NCBI GenBank assembly: GCA_009773765.1
Contig: WTWZ01000021.1
Span: forward strand, 1-61,652
DNA length: 61,652 nucleotides
Direction of reading: 5' to 3'
Source of the DNA: Prolixibacteraceae bacterium
GTDB lineage: Bacteria > Bacteroidota > Bacteroidia > Bacteroidales > Prolixibacteraceae
The notes below the pieces were generated by a model that was not told where the DNA came from, did no database searches, and worked only from the letters and a program-made list of their open reading frames with translations. The translations under genes were made by a program, and so were the position numbers. How positions within the stretch are numbered: the stretch's first letter is position 1; each line of letters begins with the position of its first letter. Positions 51,774-61,225 of the stretch are shown in pieces.

Positions 51774-54700
51774 ATGAAACAGATATTCTTTTTTATAACA
51801 TCTATGTCATTTATGGCATTTTTACTTTTGGCTTTTGCTTTTGCCATGGCCATTGCCACTTTTGTCGAGAGCAGTTATGGCACACCAACCGCACAGGCGC
51901 TGGTTTATAAAACGCACTGGTTCGAGCTGATACTGGTTTTGCTGGCGTTTAACCTGATAAACAATCTGATTAAATACCGCTTTTTTACAGCAAAACGATT
52001 TACCCTCGGCCTTTTTCATATTTCGTTTCTGGTGATTTTGCTTGGCGCCGCAATTACCCGCTATATCAGCTACGAAGGGGTGATGCACATCCGCGAGAAC
52101 GAGAGTTCAAATTTTATCATTTCAAGCGACAGTTACTTTTATGCCGGTTTTGGGGAACAGCAAAAGGAAAGGAAAGCGCTTTTTTCGGAACTGGCGCCAA
52201 AACAGTTTTCTGCAAAGTTCGATGTAAACGGACAGCAGATAAAAGTGAAAGCAGTTGGTTATATTGAAAATGCAGAGAAAAAAGCCATTCCTTCAGATGG
52301 TGGCAAGCCGGTTATCGATTTTGTTTTCTCTTCGCCGGCGGCACAAGGGATGCAGGCATTTGCATTTAACAAAGGCGATGTTTTGAACTACCCCGGTTTT
52401 GAAGCCGGTTTTGAAGCCGGTAAAACTTTGGGGGTCAACTTTTTCAGGATGGATAACCAGTTATACATGACGGCTGCTGATACCATTGAAGAAACAACCA
52501 TGGCAAGCCAGGAGTCGGTGGTTTTTGCCCCCGGCGACACTATTCAGGCAAAAAACATGTTTTTGTATGGTTTCCGGGGATTTCGGTTTTTAATCCGCAA
52601 TTTCCTGCCAAGCGCCACTTTTACAGCTGTAAAAAGCCAGTCCGAAACACATGAAAATGCAGTTCTGATACAGATTTCCGACGGTATAAAACAACAAACT
52701 GTCCCTGTTTTTGGCCATAAAGGCGTTGCTGCCGACACAGTTTCTGTTCCGCTTGGAAATGGCGGATTAAAACTGGCCTACGGTTCAAAACCAATTTCTG
52801 TTCCGTTCAGCATTTTTCTGAAAGACTTTCAGTTAGACCGCTATCCGGGTTCGCAATCGCCTTCGTCGTTTGCATCGGAAGTGGTTTTGCACGACGATAA
52901 AATAGGTTTGAAAAAGGACATCCGCATTTTTATGAATAACACGCTTACTTACAAAGGATATAAATTCTTTCAAAGCAGTTACGACACCGATGAATTGGGG
53001 ACAGTACTTTCGGTTAACCACGATTTTTGGGGAACCTGGATTACCTATCTTGGATACGCCCTCATGATCATTGGGATGCTGCTTTCGTTGGTCCACAGGA
53101 ACTCTTATTTCCAGTTTTTAACACATAAACTGAAACAGGGGGCGGTAAAATCAGTGTTGGTAATTTTAACACTCGGCAGCCTTACCTTTGGCGCATCCGC
53201 CAAATCGGGAGCCGGTGCAGCAATTCGGGATATTAACGACGAAACTGTGAACTTATTCAGCCGGTTGTGGGTGCTTGGCGTTGACGGGCGTATTGAACCG
53301 CTTTCGACATTAAACAGCGAGATTGTGCGAAAAGTAAGCGGTAAATCAACGCTTTATGGCAAATCGGCCGATGAGGTTGTTTTAAGCATGATGGCCCAGC
53401 CTGAAATTTGGCAGACGTTGCCCATTATTAAAGTGGCCGATGAAACTTTGGCTGCGGAACTGGGCGCCAATGGTAAATATGTTACCATTCAGCAACTTTT
53501 TGATGCCCAAAGAAATTACAGGATTTCGGAGAATGTGAGAAAAGCATACGAAAAAACGCCCGCTTTCAGAAACAGGCTGGAGAAGGAGTATATTAATGTT
53601 GACGAGCGGGTTAGCATCTGTTTTATGGTTTTTCAGGGATCGATGTTTAATTTGTTCCCCCGTGCCAAAAAAGAAGACGGATGGTATTCGCCCGGCGACG
53701 ATGCAAAAGAATATTCAGGGGGCGATTCCATTTTCATTAAAAGCGGATTTCAGCTTTTACTGCAAACAGTTTCGGAACAGAATTACACCGGCGCCAACCA
53801 GATTCTATCCGCAATCGAAAATTTCCAGTTAAAATATGGCGGACAGTTAATCCCTTCGCAAACAAAGAAAAACATCGAGATTTTTTACAATAAGCTAAAC
53901 CCGTTTAAACGGGTTTTCCCGTTTTACCTGCTGTTTGGATTTTTGCTTTTGCTCATTCTTTTCATCAATATTTTCAGGCAAAAACAGTTGCCCAAATATT
54001 TGCGCTATACTTTTTCAGGCTTGATATCTCTGCTGTTTTTGGTACACACGGGCGGTCTTGTATTGCGCTGGTATATTTCGGGGCACGCACCCTGGAGCAA
54101 TGGTTTCGAGTCGGTGGTTTATGTGGCCTGGGCGGTAATGCTTGCCGGTTTTGTTTTTGGGCGGAAATACCCGATGGTGATTGGTACGGCAGCATTTTTA
54201 GCGGGTATCTCGCTTTTTGTGGCCCATCTCAGTTGGATGAACCCCGAAATCACACCGCTTGTTCCGGTGCTTAAATCGTACTGGCTCACCATTCACGTAT
54301 CAATAATAACGGCCAGTTACGGGTTCCTGGGGTTAAGTTCTTTCCTCGGTATTATGGTGATGATTTTGATCGTGCTTCGCCACGCACAAAACCAACAAAA
54401 AGTAACCGGTTTTATTGACCAGTTAACAACAATCAACGAATTGTCTGCTACTGTTGGGTTGTATTTCCTTACCATCGGTACATTTTTGGGCGGAATCTGG
54501 GCCAACGAAAGCTGGGGCCGTTACTGGGGCTGGGATCCCAAGGAAACATGGGCGCTCATTACAGTGGTGATTTACGCTTTTGTTGTTCACATGCGGCTGA
54601 TCCCGTCACTGAAAGGGGTTTTCAATTACAACATGGCATCAGTTATTAGTTTTGCCTCGGTTTTAATGACCTATTTCGGGGTAAATTATTACCTGTCGGG

Positions 54701-54833
54701 ATTACATTCTTATGGAAAAGGAAGTGCCGGCGGTGTAAACCCGGCTGTACCAATTTCATTTGCATTCCTGGCCGCGCTGATGATTTGGGCCTACATAAAG
54801 CAAAGTAAATTTGAGAAGCAGAGCGAAGGCTGA
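51774..54833 (+). CDS. ccsBA: Fused cytochrome c assembly protein CcsBA
   Basis: A 1019-residue system II cytochrome c synthase, moving heme to the periplasm and ligating it to apocytochromes. The N-terminal ResB/CcsB part has three early membrane helices (about 5-25, 45-65, 75-95) and a large periplasmic domain (about 105-410), with a fourth helix near 420-440. The C-terminal CcsA part starts at about 710 and contains the heme-binding WWD motif in WGRYWGWDPKETWA (about 914-927), with family histidines around. The fusion is the standard Bacteroidetes form. Presence implies c-type cytochromes elsewhere in the genome, hence respiration alongside hydrogen metabolism. Confidence 0.93.
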   Translation: MKQIFFFITSMSFMAFLLLAFAFAMAIATFVESSYGTPTAQALVYKTHWFELILVLLAFNLINNLIKYRFFTAKRFTLGLFHISFLVILLGAAITRYISYEGVMHIRENESSNFIISSDSYFYAGFGEQQKERKALFSELAPKQFSAKFDVNGQQIKVKAVGYIENAEKKAIPSDGGKPVIDFVFSSPAAQGMQAFAFNKGDVLNYPGFEAGFEAGKTLGVNFFRMDNQLYMTAADTIEETTMASQESVVFAPGDTIQAKNMFLYGFRGFRFLIRNFLPSATFTAVKSQSETHENAVLIQISDGIKQQTVPVFGHKGVAADTVSVPLGNGGLKLAYGSKPISVPFSIFLKDFQLDRYPGSQSPSSFASEVVLHDDKIGLKKDIRIFMNNTLTYKGYKFFQSSYDTDELGTVLSVNHDFWGTWITYLGYALMIIGMLLSLVHRNSYFQFLTHKLKQGAVKSVLVILTLGSLTFGASAKSGAGAAIRDINDETVNLFSRLWVLGVDGRIEPLSTLNSEIVRKVSGKSTLYGKSADEVVLSMMAQPEIWQTLPIIKVADETLAAELGANGKYVTIQQLFDAQRNYRISENVRKAYEKTPAFRNRLEKEYINVDERVSICFMVFQGSMFNLFPRAKKEDGWYSPGDDAKEYSGGDSIFIKSGFQLLLQTVSEQNYTGANQILSAIENFQLKYGGQLIPSQTKKNIEIFYNKLNPFKRVFPFYLLFGFLLLLILFINIFRQKQLPKYLRYTFSGLISLLFLVHTGGLVLRWYISGHAPWSNGFESVVYVAWAVMLAGFVFGRKYPMVIGTAAFLAGISLFVAHLSWMNPEITPLVPVLKSYWLTIHVSIITASYGFLGLSSFLGIMVMILIVLRHAQNQQKVTGFIDQLTTINELSATVGLYFLTIGTFLGGIWANESWGRYWGWDPKETWALITVVIYAFVVHMRLIPSLKGVFNYNMASVISFASVLMTYFGVNYYLSGLHSYGKGSAGGVNPAVPISFAFLAALMIWAYIKQSKFEKQSEG

Positions 54834-55080
54834 AGGTTGAAGGAACACAAGCGATGTAATTTTCGGAGAGGAGCGGGGAAAAATCTGTGAATCATTTTTC
54901 AATCTTTTGTACTTTAACGCTTTCATGAATTCCCCCATTGATTTTTAGAATCAATAAAACAGATATTCGACATGAAATACTTTTTTATTGGTTGTTCCAC
55001 CAATTAGAAGGTTTAGTTTGAACTGCTCCATTTCAATTTCATTTACTTTTAACCAAATTTTAAAAAAACCAATAAAACTT

Positions 55081-56868
55081 ATGGCAAATCCAGTTACCCG
55101 TACTTTCGATATCCTTGAACGCTATTTGAATGAATTTCCCCGAAAAGATGCACTCGGCGGCAAAAGAAATGGCGGTTGGTACACATTTTCAACCGAAGAG
55201 TATGTTGAAAAATCGCACCAGTTTGCGATGGGTTTGATGGCTCTGGGTTTGAAAAAAGGCGATAAAGTTGCTACTGTTACAACTAACCGCCCCGAATGGA
55301 ATTTTGCCGACATGGGCCTGGCCATGACCGGAGTGGTGCACGTTCCCATTTATCCCACAATCGGCGAGGACGAATACAAATATATTTTGCACCATGCCGA
55401 AGTAAAACTGCTAATTATTGGCGACCAGAAACTGTATGAAAAAATACAACCGGTTGCAAAAATGCTGACGCAAATCGAACATGTTTATACATTCGAACCG
55501 GTTGAAGGTGCAAAGCCGTACGAAGAAATTCTTGAACTGGGCAAATCGAATAAAAGCAAACTTAAAAGTCAGCTTGAGGAAATAAAAAAAACGATTCAGC
55601 CTGAAGATTTAGCCACAATAATTTACACATCTGGTACAACAGGAATACCGAAAGGTGTTATGTTGTCTCAGAATAACCTGGTTTCCAATTTTGTAGCACA
55701 TTCAAAAATGCATCATCTGGGGAAGGATCACCACGTTATCAGTTTCTTGCCGCTTTGCCATGTGTACGAACGAAGCGTGAATTACCATTTTCAGTACAAA
55801 GGAATGGGCATTTATTACGTAGGCAATTTGAGCCAGATTGTATCGGCAATTAAGGAGATAAAACCGCACATGTTCAATTCGGTGCCACGTTTGCTCGAAA
55901 AAGTTTACGATGGTTTTGTTACCAAAGGGAAGGAGTTGACAGGGATTAAAAAATCGCTTTACTTCTGGGCAATGGATTTAACCCGGCATTTTGAGTATAA
56001 CAAAAAGTATGGCCCTTTACTAAGTTTGAAAATCAAAATAGCTGACAAACTGATTTATTCGAAATGGCGTGCAGCGCTTGGCGGTAATATTGTGTATGTG
56101 GTTTCGGGTGGTGCATCGCTTCAGCCACGGATAGCGAGGGTTTTGGGAATGGCCAGAATGCTTAACCTCGAAGGTTACGGTTTGACAGAAACATCGCCCG
56201 TAATTGCGGTAAATAACCCGGCTTCGGGAGAAATGAAAATTGGTACTGTGGGTGCGGTTTTGGAAGGTTTTGAAGTAAAGATAGCCGAAGATGGTGAAAT
56301 TCTCTGCAAAGGACCGGGCGTAATGAAGGGCTATTATAAAGAACAGGATTTAACCGACGAGGTGATTGATAAAGACGGTTGGTTTCATACAGGCGATATT
56401 GGGGTTTTCGAAGATGGAAAATACCTGAAGATTACCGACCGTAAAAAGGAAATTTTCAAACTCTCGGGGGGGAAATATATTGCCCCGCAAATGATAGAAA
56501 ACAAACTGAAAGTATCTGAACTGATTGAACAGGTGATGGTAATCGGCGCCAACGAAAAATTTGCCAGCGCTCTTATTTCTCCCAATTTCCCATTGTTGCA
56601 CGATTGGTGCGCTGAGCATAAAATCCATTTCGAAAATAATATGGAACTCATCCGAATTCCTGAAGTGATAGAAAAAATTCAAAAAGAAGTTCAGATTATC
56701 AATAAGACACTGGGTTCACACGAACAAATCAGCCGTATCAGGCTCGTTTGCGATGAATGGACGCCAGCCACCGGTGAATTGTCCCCAACTTTAAAATTAC
56801 GGCGGAGCATTGTCGCTGCAAAATACCAGCTTTTAATTGATGATATATATTCGGCAGGGAAAAGCTGA
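55081..56868 (+). CDS. Long-chain acyl-CoA synthetase (AMP-forming)
   Basis: A 595-residue ANL-superfamily ligase activating fatty acids to acyl-CoA. ATG 55081 (MANPVTRTFDILERYL) is chosen; 31 upstream codons lack family character. The AMP-binding P-loop YTSGTTGIPKG is at 182-192, the A5 block GYGLTETSPV follows in the middle, and the hinge/A8 region is WFHTGDIGVFEDGKYLKITD, then RKKEIFKLSGGKYI. The length matches bacterial FadD-like enzymes of this phylum. It is monocistronic. Chain-length preference cannot be read. Confidence 0.9.
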   Translation: MANPVTRTFDILERYLNEFPRKDALGGKRNGGWYTFSTEEYVEKSHQFAMGLMALGLKKGDKVATVTTNRPEWNFADMGLAMTGVVHVPIYPTIGEDEYKYILHHAEVKLLIIGDQKLYEKIQPVAKMLTQIEHVYTFEPVEGAKPYEEILELGKSNKSKLKSQLEEIKKTIQPEDLATIIYTSGTTGIPKGVMLSQNNLVSNFVAHSKMHHLGKDHHVISFLPLCHVYERSVNYHFQYKGMGIYYVGNLSQIVSAIKEIKPHMFNSVPRLLEKVYDGFVTKGKELTGIKKSLYFWAMDLTRHFEYNKKYGPLLSLKIKIADKLIYSKWRAALGGNIVYVVSGGASLQPRIARVLGMARMLNLEGYGLTETSPVIAVNNPASGEMKIGTVGAVLEGFEVKIAEDGEILCKGPGVMKGYYKEQDLTDEVIDKDGWFHTGDIGVFEDGKYLKITDRKKEIFKLSGGKYIAPQMIENKLKVSELIEQVMVIGANEKFASALISPNFPLLHDWCAEHKIHFENNMELIRIPEVIEKIQKEVQIINKTLGSHEQISRIRLVCDEWTPATGELSPTLKLRRSIVAAKYQLLIDDIYSAGKS

Positions 56869-56932
56869 ACAGTTATTTAATACAGAAATCGGACTTAAAT
56901 TACAAGTGTTATCTTATTTCTGAACCCTTAAA

Positions 56933-56975
56933 AATTGTTTTAATAAAAAACAATTCATAGTTTTTTATAAATTTG
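56933..56975 (+). promoter_or_regulatory. Operator/promoter region of the ParE-type TA pair
   Basis: A perfect 9-bp inverted repeat, AATTGTTTT (56933-56941) and AAAACAATT (56947-56955), sits 12 bp upstream of TATAAATTTG, whose TAAATTTG (56968-56975) fits the -7 element. The repeat would cover the -33 region, as expected for an autoregulated toxin-antitoxin promoter. Confidence 0.5.
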
Positions 56976-57016
56976 GAAGGTGTTGAAAATTTAGCATCAA
57001 ACTACAAAATTGAATA

Positions 57017-57268
57017 ATGATTTCGAAATCAACAGAAATAAAGGACAATCTTCATAAATTGATTAGTGAAACTGAAGATGAAGTTATCCTTGGTAAAGTA
57101 CAGGCATATTTAACCACATTGCAAAGCAGAAATATCGATTGGTGGGAATTAACAACAGTACAGGAAAAGGAAATGATTTATGAAAGCCTGCAACAACTTA
57201 AAGCAGGAAGGGGGATCCCACACAAAGAGGTTAAGCAAAAAGTGGATAAATTGCTTGGCAGGAAATGA
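57017..57268 (+). CDS. Antitoxin of a ParE/RelE-type pair
   Basis: An 83-residue acidic/helical protein encoded just before a RelE/ParE-like toxin, overlapping its start by 4 bp (ATGA). The N-terminal half is coiled (KDNLHKLISETEDEVILGKVQ), and the middle has the SRNIDWWELT block seen in some Bacteroidetes addiction-module antitoxins; the C-terminus EEVKQ-like HKEVKQKVDKLLGRK may embrace the toxin. It is recognised by layout and composition rather than by a firm family match. The inverted repeat at 56933-56955 is a candidate binding site. Confidence 0.72.
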   Translation: MISKSTEIKDNLHKLISETEDEVILGKVQAYLTTLQSRNIDWWELTTVQEKEMIYESLQQLKAGRGIPHKEVKQKVDKLLGRK

Positions 57269-57558
57269 AAAAAATTGAAATCATTTGGTCACCGTTTGCC
57301 GAAGAGTCATATCTCCTAATTCTTAAATATATACTTGAAAACTGGAATATTAAAGAGGCACAAGACTTTGAAAACAAAGTGGAAAGCCTTCTTGAAAGAT
57401 TGAAAATTCACAAACATCTTTGTCCGGCATCTAAAATTCAGAAAAATTTAAGACGTTGCGTAATTACCCCACAAACTTCGCTTATTTATCAGTTAAAGAA
57501 TGATCATATTATTGAACTTGTTGCATTTTTTGACAACAGAAGTAACCATAAATTTTAA
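57265..57558 (+). CDS. ParE/RelE-superfamily toxin
   Basis: A 97-residue toxin of the ParE/RelE fold. The start IEIIWSPFAEESYLLILKYI and the later IYQLKNDHIIELVAFFDNRSNHKF match Bacteroidetes ParE-like toxins, where the DNRSNP-type end is typical. The fold is intact in length. It resembles ParE (gyrase poison) more than RelE (mRNA interferase), but which of the two it is cannot be settled by eye. The 4-bp overlap with the antitoxin implies coupling. Confidence 0.8.
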   Translation: MKKIEIIWSPFAEESYLLILKYILENWNIKEAQDFENKVESLLERLKIHKHLCPASKIQKNLRRCVITPQTSLIYQLKNDHIIELVAFFDNRSNHKF

Positions 57559-57570
57559 ACCAACTTTGAA

Positions 57571-60045
57571 ATGAAAAATCTGCTTTTATTTTTCCTTTTT
57601 ACTTTTGCATTTCTATCGCTTTCAGCACAAAAATTAGTGATTAACAGCGATGAATATTTCGAAATGCCTGGCCTTAACGTGATGGTGTTTTACGATATTT
57701 ATCCCGAAGGGCATCAGGGCGCAATCGGAATTATCCAGAATGGTACGCGCGTTGCAACCAACGGCGATCTTCGTCTGGAACCTACTCCCGGACAGTGGCA
57801 ACCCATTCCCAAAAGCGAAAAACGGCAGGTTTTCCGCGACCGGAATGAAATCAGCGTAAGGTGCACTTATCCCGACGAAAGCCGTAACCGCAAAGGGTTT
57901 AACCCTGTGTATTATCCCGATTTGAATTTCAGTTACAATGTAAGGGTAATTGGCGAGGGCAAAAATTTCAGGATAATAGTGGATTTGGAAAATCCACTTC
58001 CCGATGAATGGATTGGAAAAGTTGGTTTTAACCTTGAACTTTTTCCCGGGCTTTTGTTTGGAAAATCGTGGTACATGGACAATAAATCGGGTATTTTCCC
58101 AACCCAGGCCAACGGCCCTATGCAACAGGATGCCGACGGTAACTGGCAGCCATTCCCGCTTGCCACGGGTAAAAAACTAACCGTCGCGCCTGATGTTCCT
58201 GAACAAACACTGAAAATTTCGAGCCTGAAAGCCGAACTTCAATTGCTCGACGGCCGGTTTTACCACAATAACGGCTGGTATGTAGTTCGGTCGGAAGTTC
58301 AGAAAGGGGCAACAAAAAATGCAATCGAATGGTTTGTTGAACCTTTTGTGACAGTAGATTTTAAGCATAAACCAGTGGTTCATGTCAGCCAGGTTGGTTA
58401 TCACCCCGATCAACCAAAAATAGCCTCGGTAGAACTGGATAAAATGGAAACTGCAATTAAAGAGGTTTCATTAATCCGGATGTCAGAAATGGGTAATTTT
58501 GAAACAGTTAAGAAAGAAGTACCTCAGAAATGGGGAAAATATCTCCGCTTCAATTATTATCAGTTTGATTTTTCAGAAATCAAAAAACCCGGCATTTATC
58601 AGGTTGTTTACGGCGGTTATAAAACCGAACCTTTTAAAATTGATTCAGATGTTTACGGACGCCATGTTTGGCAGCCCACACTCGAATATTTTCTGCCGGT
58701 GCAAATGTGCCACATGCGCGTAAACGAAGGTTACCGCGTTTGGCACGGCCTCTGCCACATGGACGATGCGTTAATGGCGCCCGTTGATACAAATCATTTC
58801 GACGGGTATTTGCAGGGACCGTCAACACTGACAAAATTCAAACCTTATGAACAGGTTCCGGGGCTCAATGTTGGGGGCTGGCACGATGCGGGCGATTACG
58901 ATCTGCGGGTTGAATCGCAGGCCGGAACGGTTTGGACACTGGCGCTGGCTTATGAAGAGTTTGGCGTTGAATGGGATCAAACCATGGTTGATCAGGAAAA
59001 CCGCCTGGTTGAAATTCATCTTCCCGATGGAAAACCTGACATTTTACAACAGGTGGAACACGGTGCCCTGAGCATTTTAGGCGGTTACGAAAATTTAGGA
59101 CGGCTCTACCGTGGAATCATAGAAAACGATTTACGCCAGTATGTATTGCTTGGCGACGGCGCTGCAATGACAGACGGTTTAAAATACAATCCGGCTCTCG
59201 GAATCAATGAAAAAACCGGGACAGAATCGGGAAAAACAGACGACCGCTGGGTTTTTACCGGGGAGAACGCCGGCCATGAATATGCTGCAATTCAGGGATT
59301 GGCTGCTGCGGCAAGGGTTTTAAAAGGTTACAACAACGATTTGGCGGCACGCTGCCTGAAAGCTGCTACAGAACTTTACGGTGTGGATAGAAAGGTAACC
59401 GGAAGAAGTGGTTCAGGAAAAATAAATGCTGCCTGCGAATTGCTGATTACCACAAACGATGTAAAATATCAGAAAGATATTTATGACATGAAAGACCAGG
59501 TGGTTAGCAGTTTATCGCAAACCGGCGCTTCGGTTGCCCGGGTTTTTAACAGGCTCAAAAACGAAGATTTTAAAACTGAAGTTTTAGCAGCTTATAAGGA
59601 ATTAAGTCAGCAACTCGCAAACCGTCAAAACGAAAATCCATTCGGAGTACCTTATAATATTGCCATTTGGGGCGATGGCTGGGGAATTCAGCGGTTGGGG
59701 ATGCAACAATATTTCCTGCATAAAAATCTGTCCGGAATGTTTAAAACTGATTTGCTTTTAAACGCGCTCAATTTTGTTTTGGGAAACCACCCCGGCGAAA
59801 ATACATCGTCGTTTGCTTCAGGTGTTGGTTCGCGTTCGGTAACCGTTGCTTATGGTGTAAACCGCGCCGATTGGTCATTTATTCCAGGAGGCGTAGTTTC
59901 GGGCACCGGAATTATCCGCCCCGATTTTCCGGAACTAAAAGAGTGGCCTTACCTCTGGCAGCAAACCGAATATGTAATGGGAGGAGGAGCTGAACATTTT
60001 ATGTTTTTGGTGCTGGCAGCAGATAATCTGCTGAAAAACCCTTAA
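57571..60045 (+). CDS. GH9 family glycoside hydrolase with N-terminal Ig-like domain
   Basis: An 824-residue secreted enzyme of glycoside hydrolase family 9, typically an endoglucanase or exo-glucosaminidase-type enzyme on beta-linked glycans. A signal peptide covers about 1-19 (LLLFFLFTFAFLSLSAQ). A beta-rich region (20-260) and a CelD_N-type Ig-like domain (about 268-350; VVHVSQVGYHPDQPKIASV) precede the (alpha/alpha)6 catalytic domain. The catalytic aspartates are in GGWHDAGDYD (Asp439 and Asp442). Near the end, NHPGENTSSFASGVG and a Glu-containing QTEYVMGGGAEHFM occupy the position of the general acid. It starts only 13 bp after the ParE-type toxin but is unrelated in function. Confidence 0.9.
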   Translation: MKNLLLFFLFTFAFLSLSAQKLVINSDEYFEMPGLNVMVFYDIYPEGHQGAIGIIQNGTRVATNGDLRLEPTPGQWQPIPKSEKRQVFRDRNEISVRCTYPDESRNRKGFNPVYYPDLNFSYNVRVIGEGKNFRIIVDLENPLPDEWIGKVGFNLELFPGLLFGKSWYMDNKSGIFPTQANGPMQQDADGNWQPFPLATGKKLTVAPDVPEQTLKISSLKAELQLLDGRFYHNNGWYVVRSEVQKGATKNAIEWFVEPFVTVDFKHKPVVHVSQVGYHPDQPKIASVELDKMETAIKEVSLIRMSEMGNFETVKKEVPQKWGKYLRFNYYQFDFSEIKKPGIYQVVYGGYKTEPFKIDSDVYGRHVWQPTLEYFLPVQMCHMRVNEGYRVWHGLCHMDDALMAPVDTNHFDGYLQGPSTLTKFKPYEQVPGLNVGGWHDAGDYDLRVESQAGTVWTLALAYEEFGVEWDQTMVDQENRLVEIHLPDGKPDILQQVEHGALSILGGYENLGRLYRGIIENDLRQYVLLGDGAAMTDGLKYNPALGINEKTGTESGKTDDRWVFTGENAGHEYAAIQGLAAAARVLKGYNNDLAARCLKAATELYGVDRKVTGRSGSGKINAACELLITTNDVKYQKDIYDMKDQVVSSLSQTGASVARVFNRLKNEDFKTEVLAAYKELSQQLANRQNENPFGVPYNIAIWGDGWGIQRLGMQQYFLHKNLSGMFKTDLLLNALNFVLGNHPGENTSSFASGVGSRSVTVAYGVNRADWSFIPGGVVSGTGIIRPDFPELKEWPYLWQQTEYVMGGGAEHFMFLVLAADNLLKNP

Positions 60046-60069
60046 TTTTACACGAAAATAGTGTACGCG

Positions 60070-60288
60070 ATGTTAAAGAATATAACTTTTAGTGTTGAAG
60101 AAGAATTAATTCTTAAAGCCAGAGAAAAGGCAGTTTCTGAGAAGACAACATTAAATGTGGTTTTCAGAAGATGGTTAAAGCAATATGCTGATCGTAAAAA
60201 GGAACAGGAAATTGATATGGTAATGGAATCAATGGATTACGCAGTATCAGGAAGAAAATTTTCAAGAGACGAAATGAATGAAAGATAA
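60070..60288 (+). CDS. VapB-like antitoxin
   Basis: A 72-residue protein from ATG 60070, preferred to an upstream GTG at 60061. It begins MLKNITFSVEEELILKAREKA, resembling ribbon-helix-helix antitoxins (one beta strand, then two helices), and has a C-terminal tail rich in Met, Ser and charged residues (VMESMDYAVSGRKFSRDEM) that would bind the toxin. The stop overlaps the PIN-toxin start by 11 bp. Confidence 0.75.
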   Translation: MLKNITFSVEEELILKAREKAVSEKTTLNVVFRRWLKQYADRKKEQEIDMVMESMDYAVSGRKFSRDEMNER

Positions 60289-60703
60289 GTTTTTCATTGA
60301 TACAAATATTGTAGTTTATGCTTTCAGCCTCGAACTTGAAAAGAAAGTGATTGCCAAACAATTAATAAAAGACGCCCATAAAAAGGACGGTTGCCTAAGT
60401 TTTCAGGTTATACAGGAATTTTTAAATACATCCACAAAAAAGTTTAAAATACCTTTAAAAAAGGAAGATACCCAAAGGTATTTACGTGAAATTTTGTTCC
60501 CAATCTGTGAAGTTTTTCCATCTGAAAAACTTTATTACAATTCACTCGACATCTACGAACAATTCAAATATTCATTTTACGACTCCCTAATAATTTCCGC
60601 TGCTTTAGAATCAAACTGCAAAATTTTGTATTCCGAGGATTTGCAAAACAATCAAAAGATTTACGATTTGACTATAAAAAATCCCTTTTTGAAAGAGATA
60701 TAA
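60278..60703 (+). CDS. VapC-like PIN-domain ribonuclease toxin
   Basis: A 141-residue PIN-domain protein. The first catalytic aspartate is Asp8 in FFIDTNIVVYAFS, a glutamate follows in QVIQEFLNT (around 46), and a later acid is in SFYDSLIISAAL with the final one in LYSEDLQN. All PIN acids therefore seem in place, so the RNase should be active. Length is normal for VapC. It is the third TA pair within 15 kb. Target RNA is unknown. Confidence 0.85.
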   Translation: MKDKFFIDTNIVVYAFSLELEKKVIAKQLIKDAHKKDGCLSFQVIQEFLNTSTKKFKIPLKKEDTQRYLREILFPICEVFPSEKLYYNSLDIYEQFKYSFYDSLIISAALESNCKILYSEDLQNNQKIYDLTIKNPFLKEI

Positions 60704-60774
60704 AATCGTGTATAATATTACTGTCTCATACGGATATCATCCACCCTGAGGGAAGGGATGCCATCCACCGGTTT

Positions 60775-61215
60775 CTACACCATCGCCCTGTCCCATGGAA
60801 TTCCGGCCAAAATAAGCACTAATGCAATTACATAATAAATTGCTGCAACACGGTGTTTTTTCCAGGGTGCAATCGCTTTTTTAGATTTTGAACGGCCAAT
60901 GTGGACCAAAACCAATGCAATTACCATTAATAAAATATGTTCAACAGCATAAAAACGGAGTACTGAGTTTTTCATGGCAGCGCCAAAATCACTGAATGCG
61001 GCCTTGGTTAACGGGCTGACAAATGCGTATAAAATAATCCCGACCAAAAACTGAATGTCCATAAACATGGTTAAAACCAGTCCTGTGATATTGTCTTTTT
61101 TAGTCCAGTTGCGCTTTTTTAACCAGCCAATAACAGCCAAAACGACAGCCAAAACAATAACAATGAGAACTAACCAGCGCAACATGTTGTGGGTGTGTAA
61201 TAATCCGGTGTACAT
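60775..61215 (-). CDS. Four-helix membrane protein, cytochrome-b-like
   Basis: A 146-residue inner-membrane protein with four hydrophobic helices (about 11-30, 46-66, 90-107, 124-140). ATG 61215 gives the natural start MYTGLLHTHNMLRW; an upstream ATG would prepend charged residues. Histidines at 7, 9, 93 and 105 sit near the ends of helices and could ligand heme. Bacteroidetes proteins with this start are often labelled cytochrome B, without proof of heme. The gene follows the isomerase gene by 10 bp on the same strand, so they are probably co-transcribed. Confidence 0.7.
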   Translation of the reverse strand: MYTGLLHTHNMLRWLVLIVIVLAVVLAVIGWLKKRNWTKKDNITGLVLTMFMDIQFLVGIILYAFVSPLTKAAFSDFGAAMKNSVLRFYAVEHILLMVIALVLVHIGRSKSKKAIAPWKKHRVAAIYYVIALVLILAGIPWDRAMV

Positions 61216-61225
61216 AATTTTAAAT

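Noticed and set aside
49721-60045. A classical polysaccharide-utilisation locus around GH26 and GH9
   Set aside because: No SusC, SusD, sensor or other polysaccharide enzyme gene is present; the genes between are CcsBA, an acyl-CoA ligase and a TA pair.
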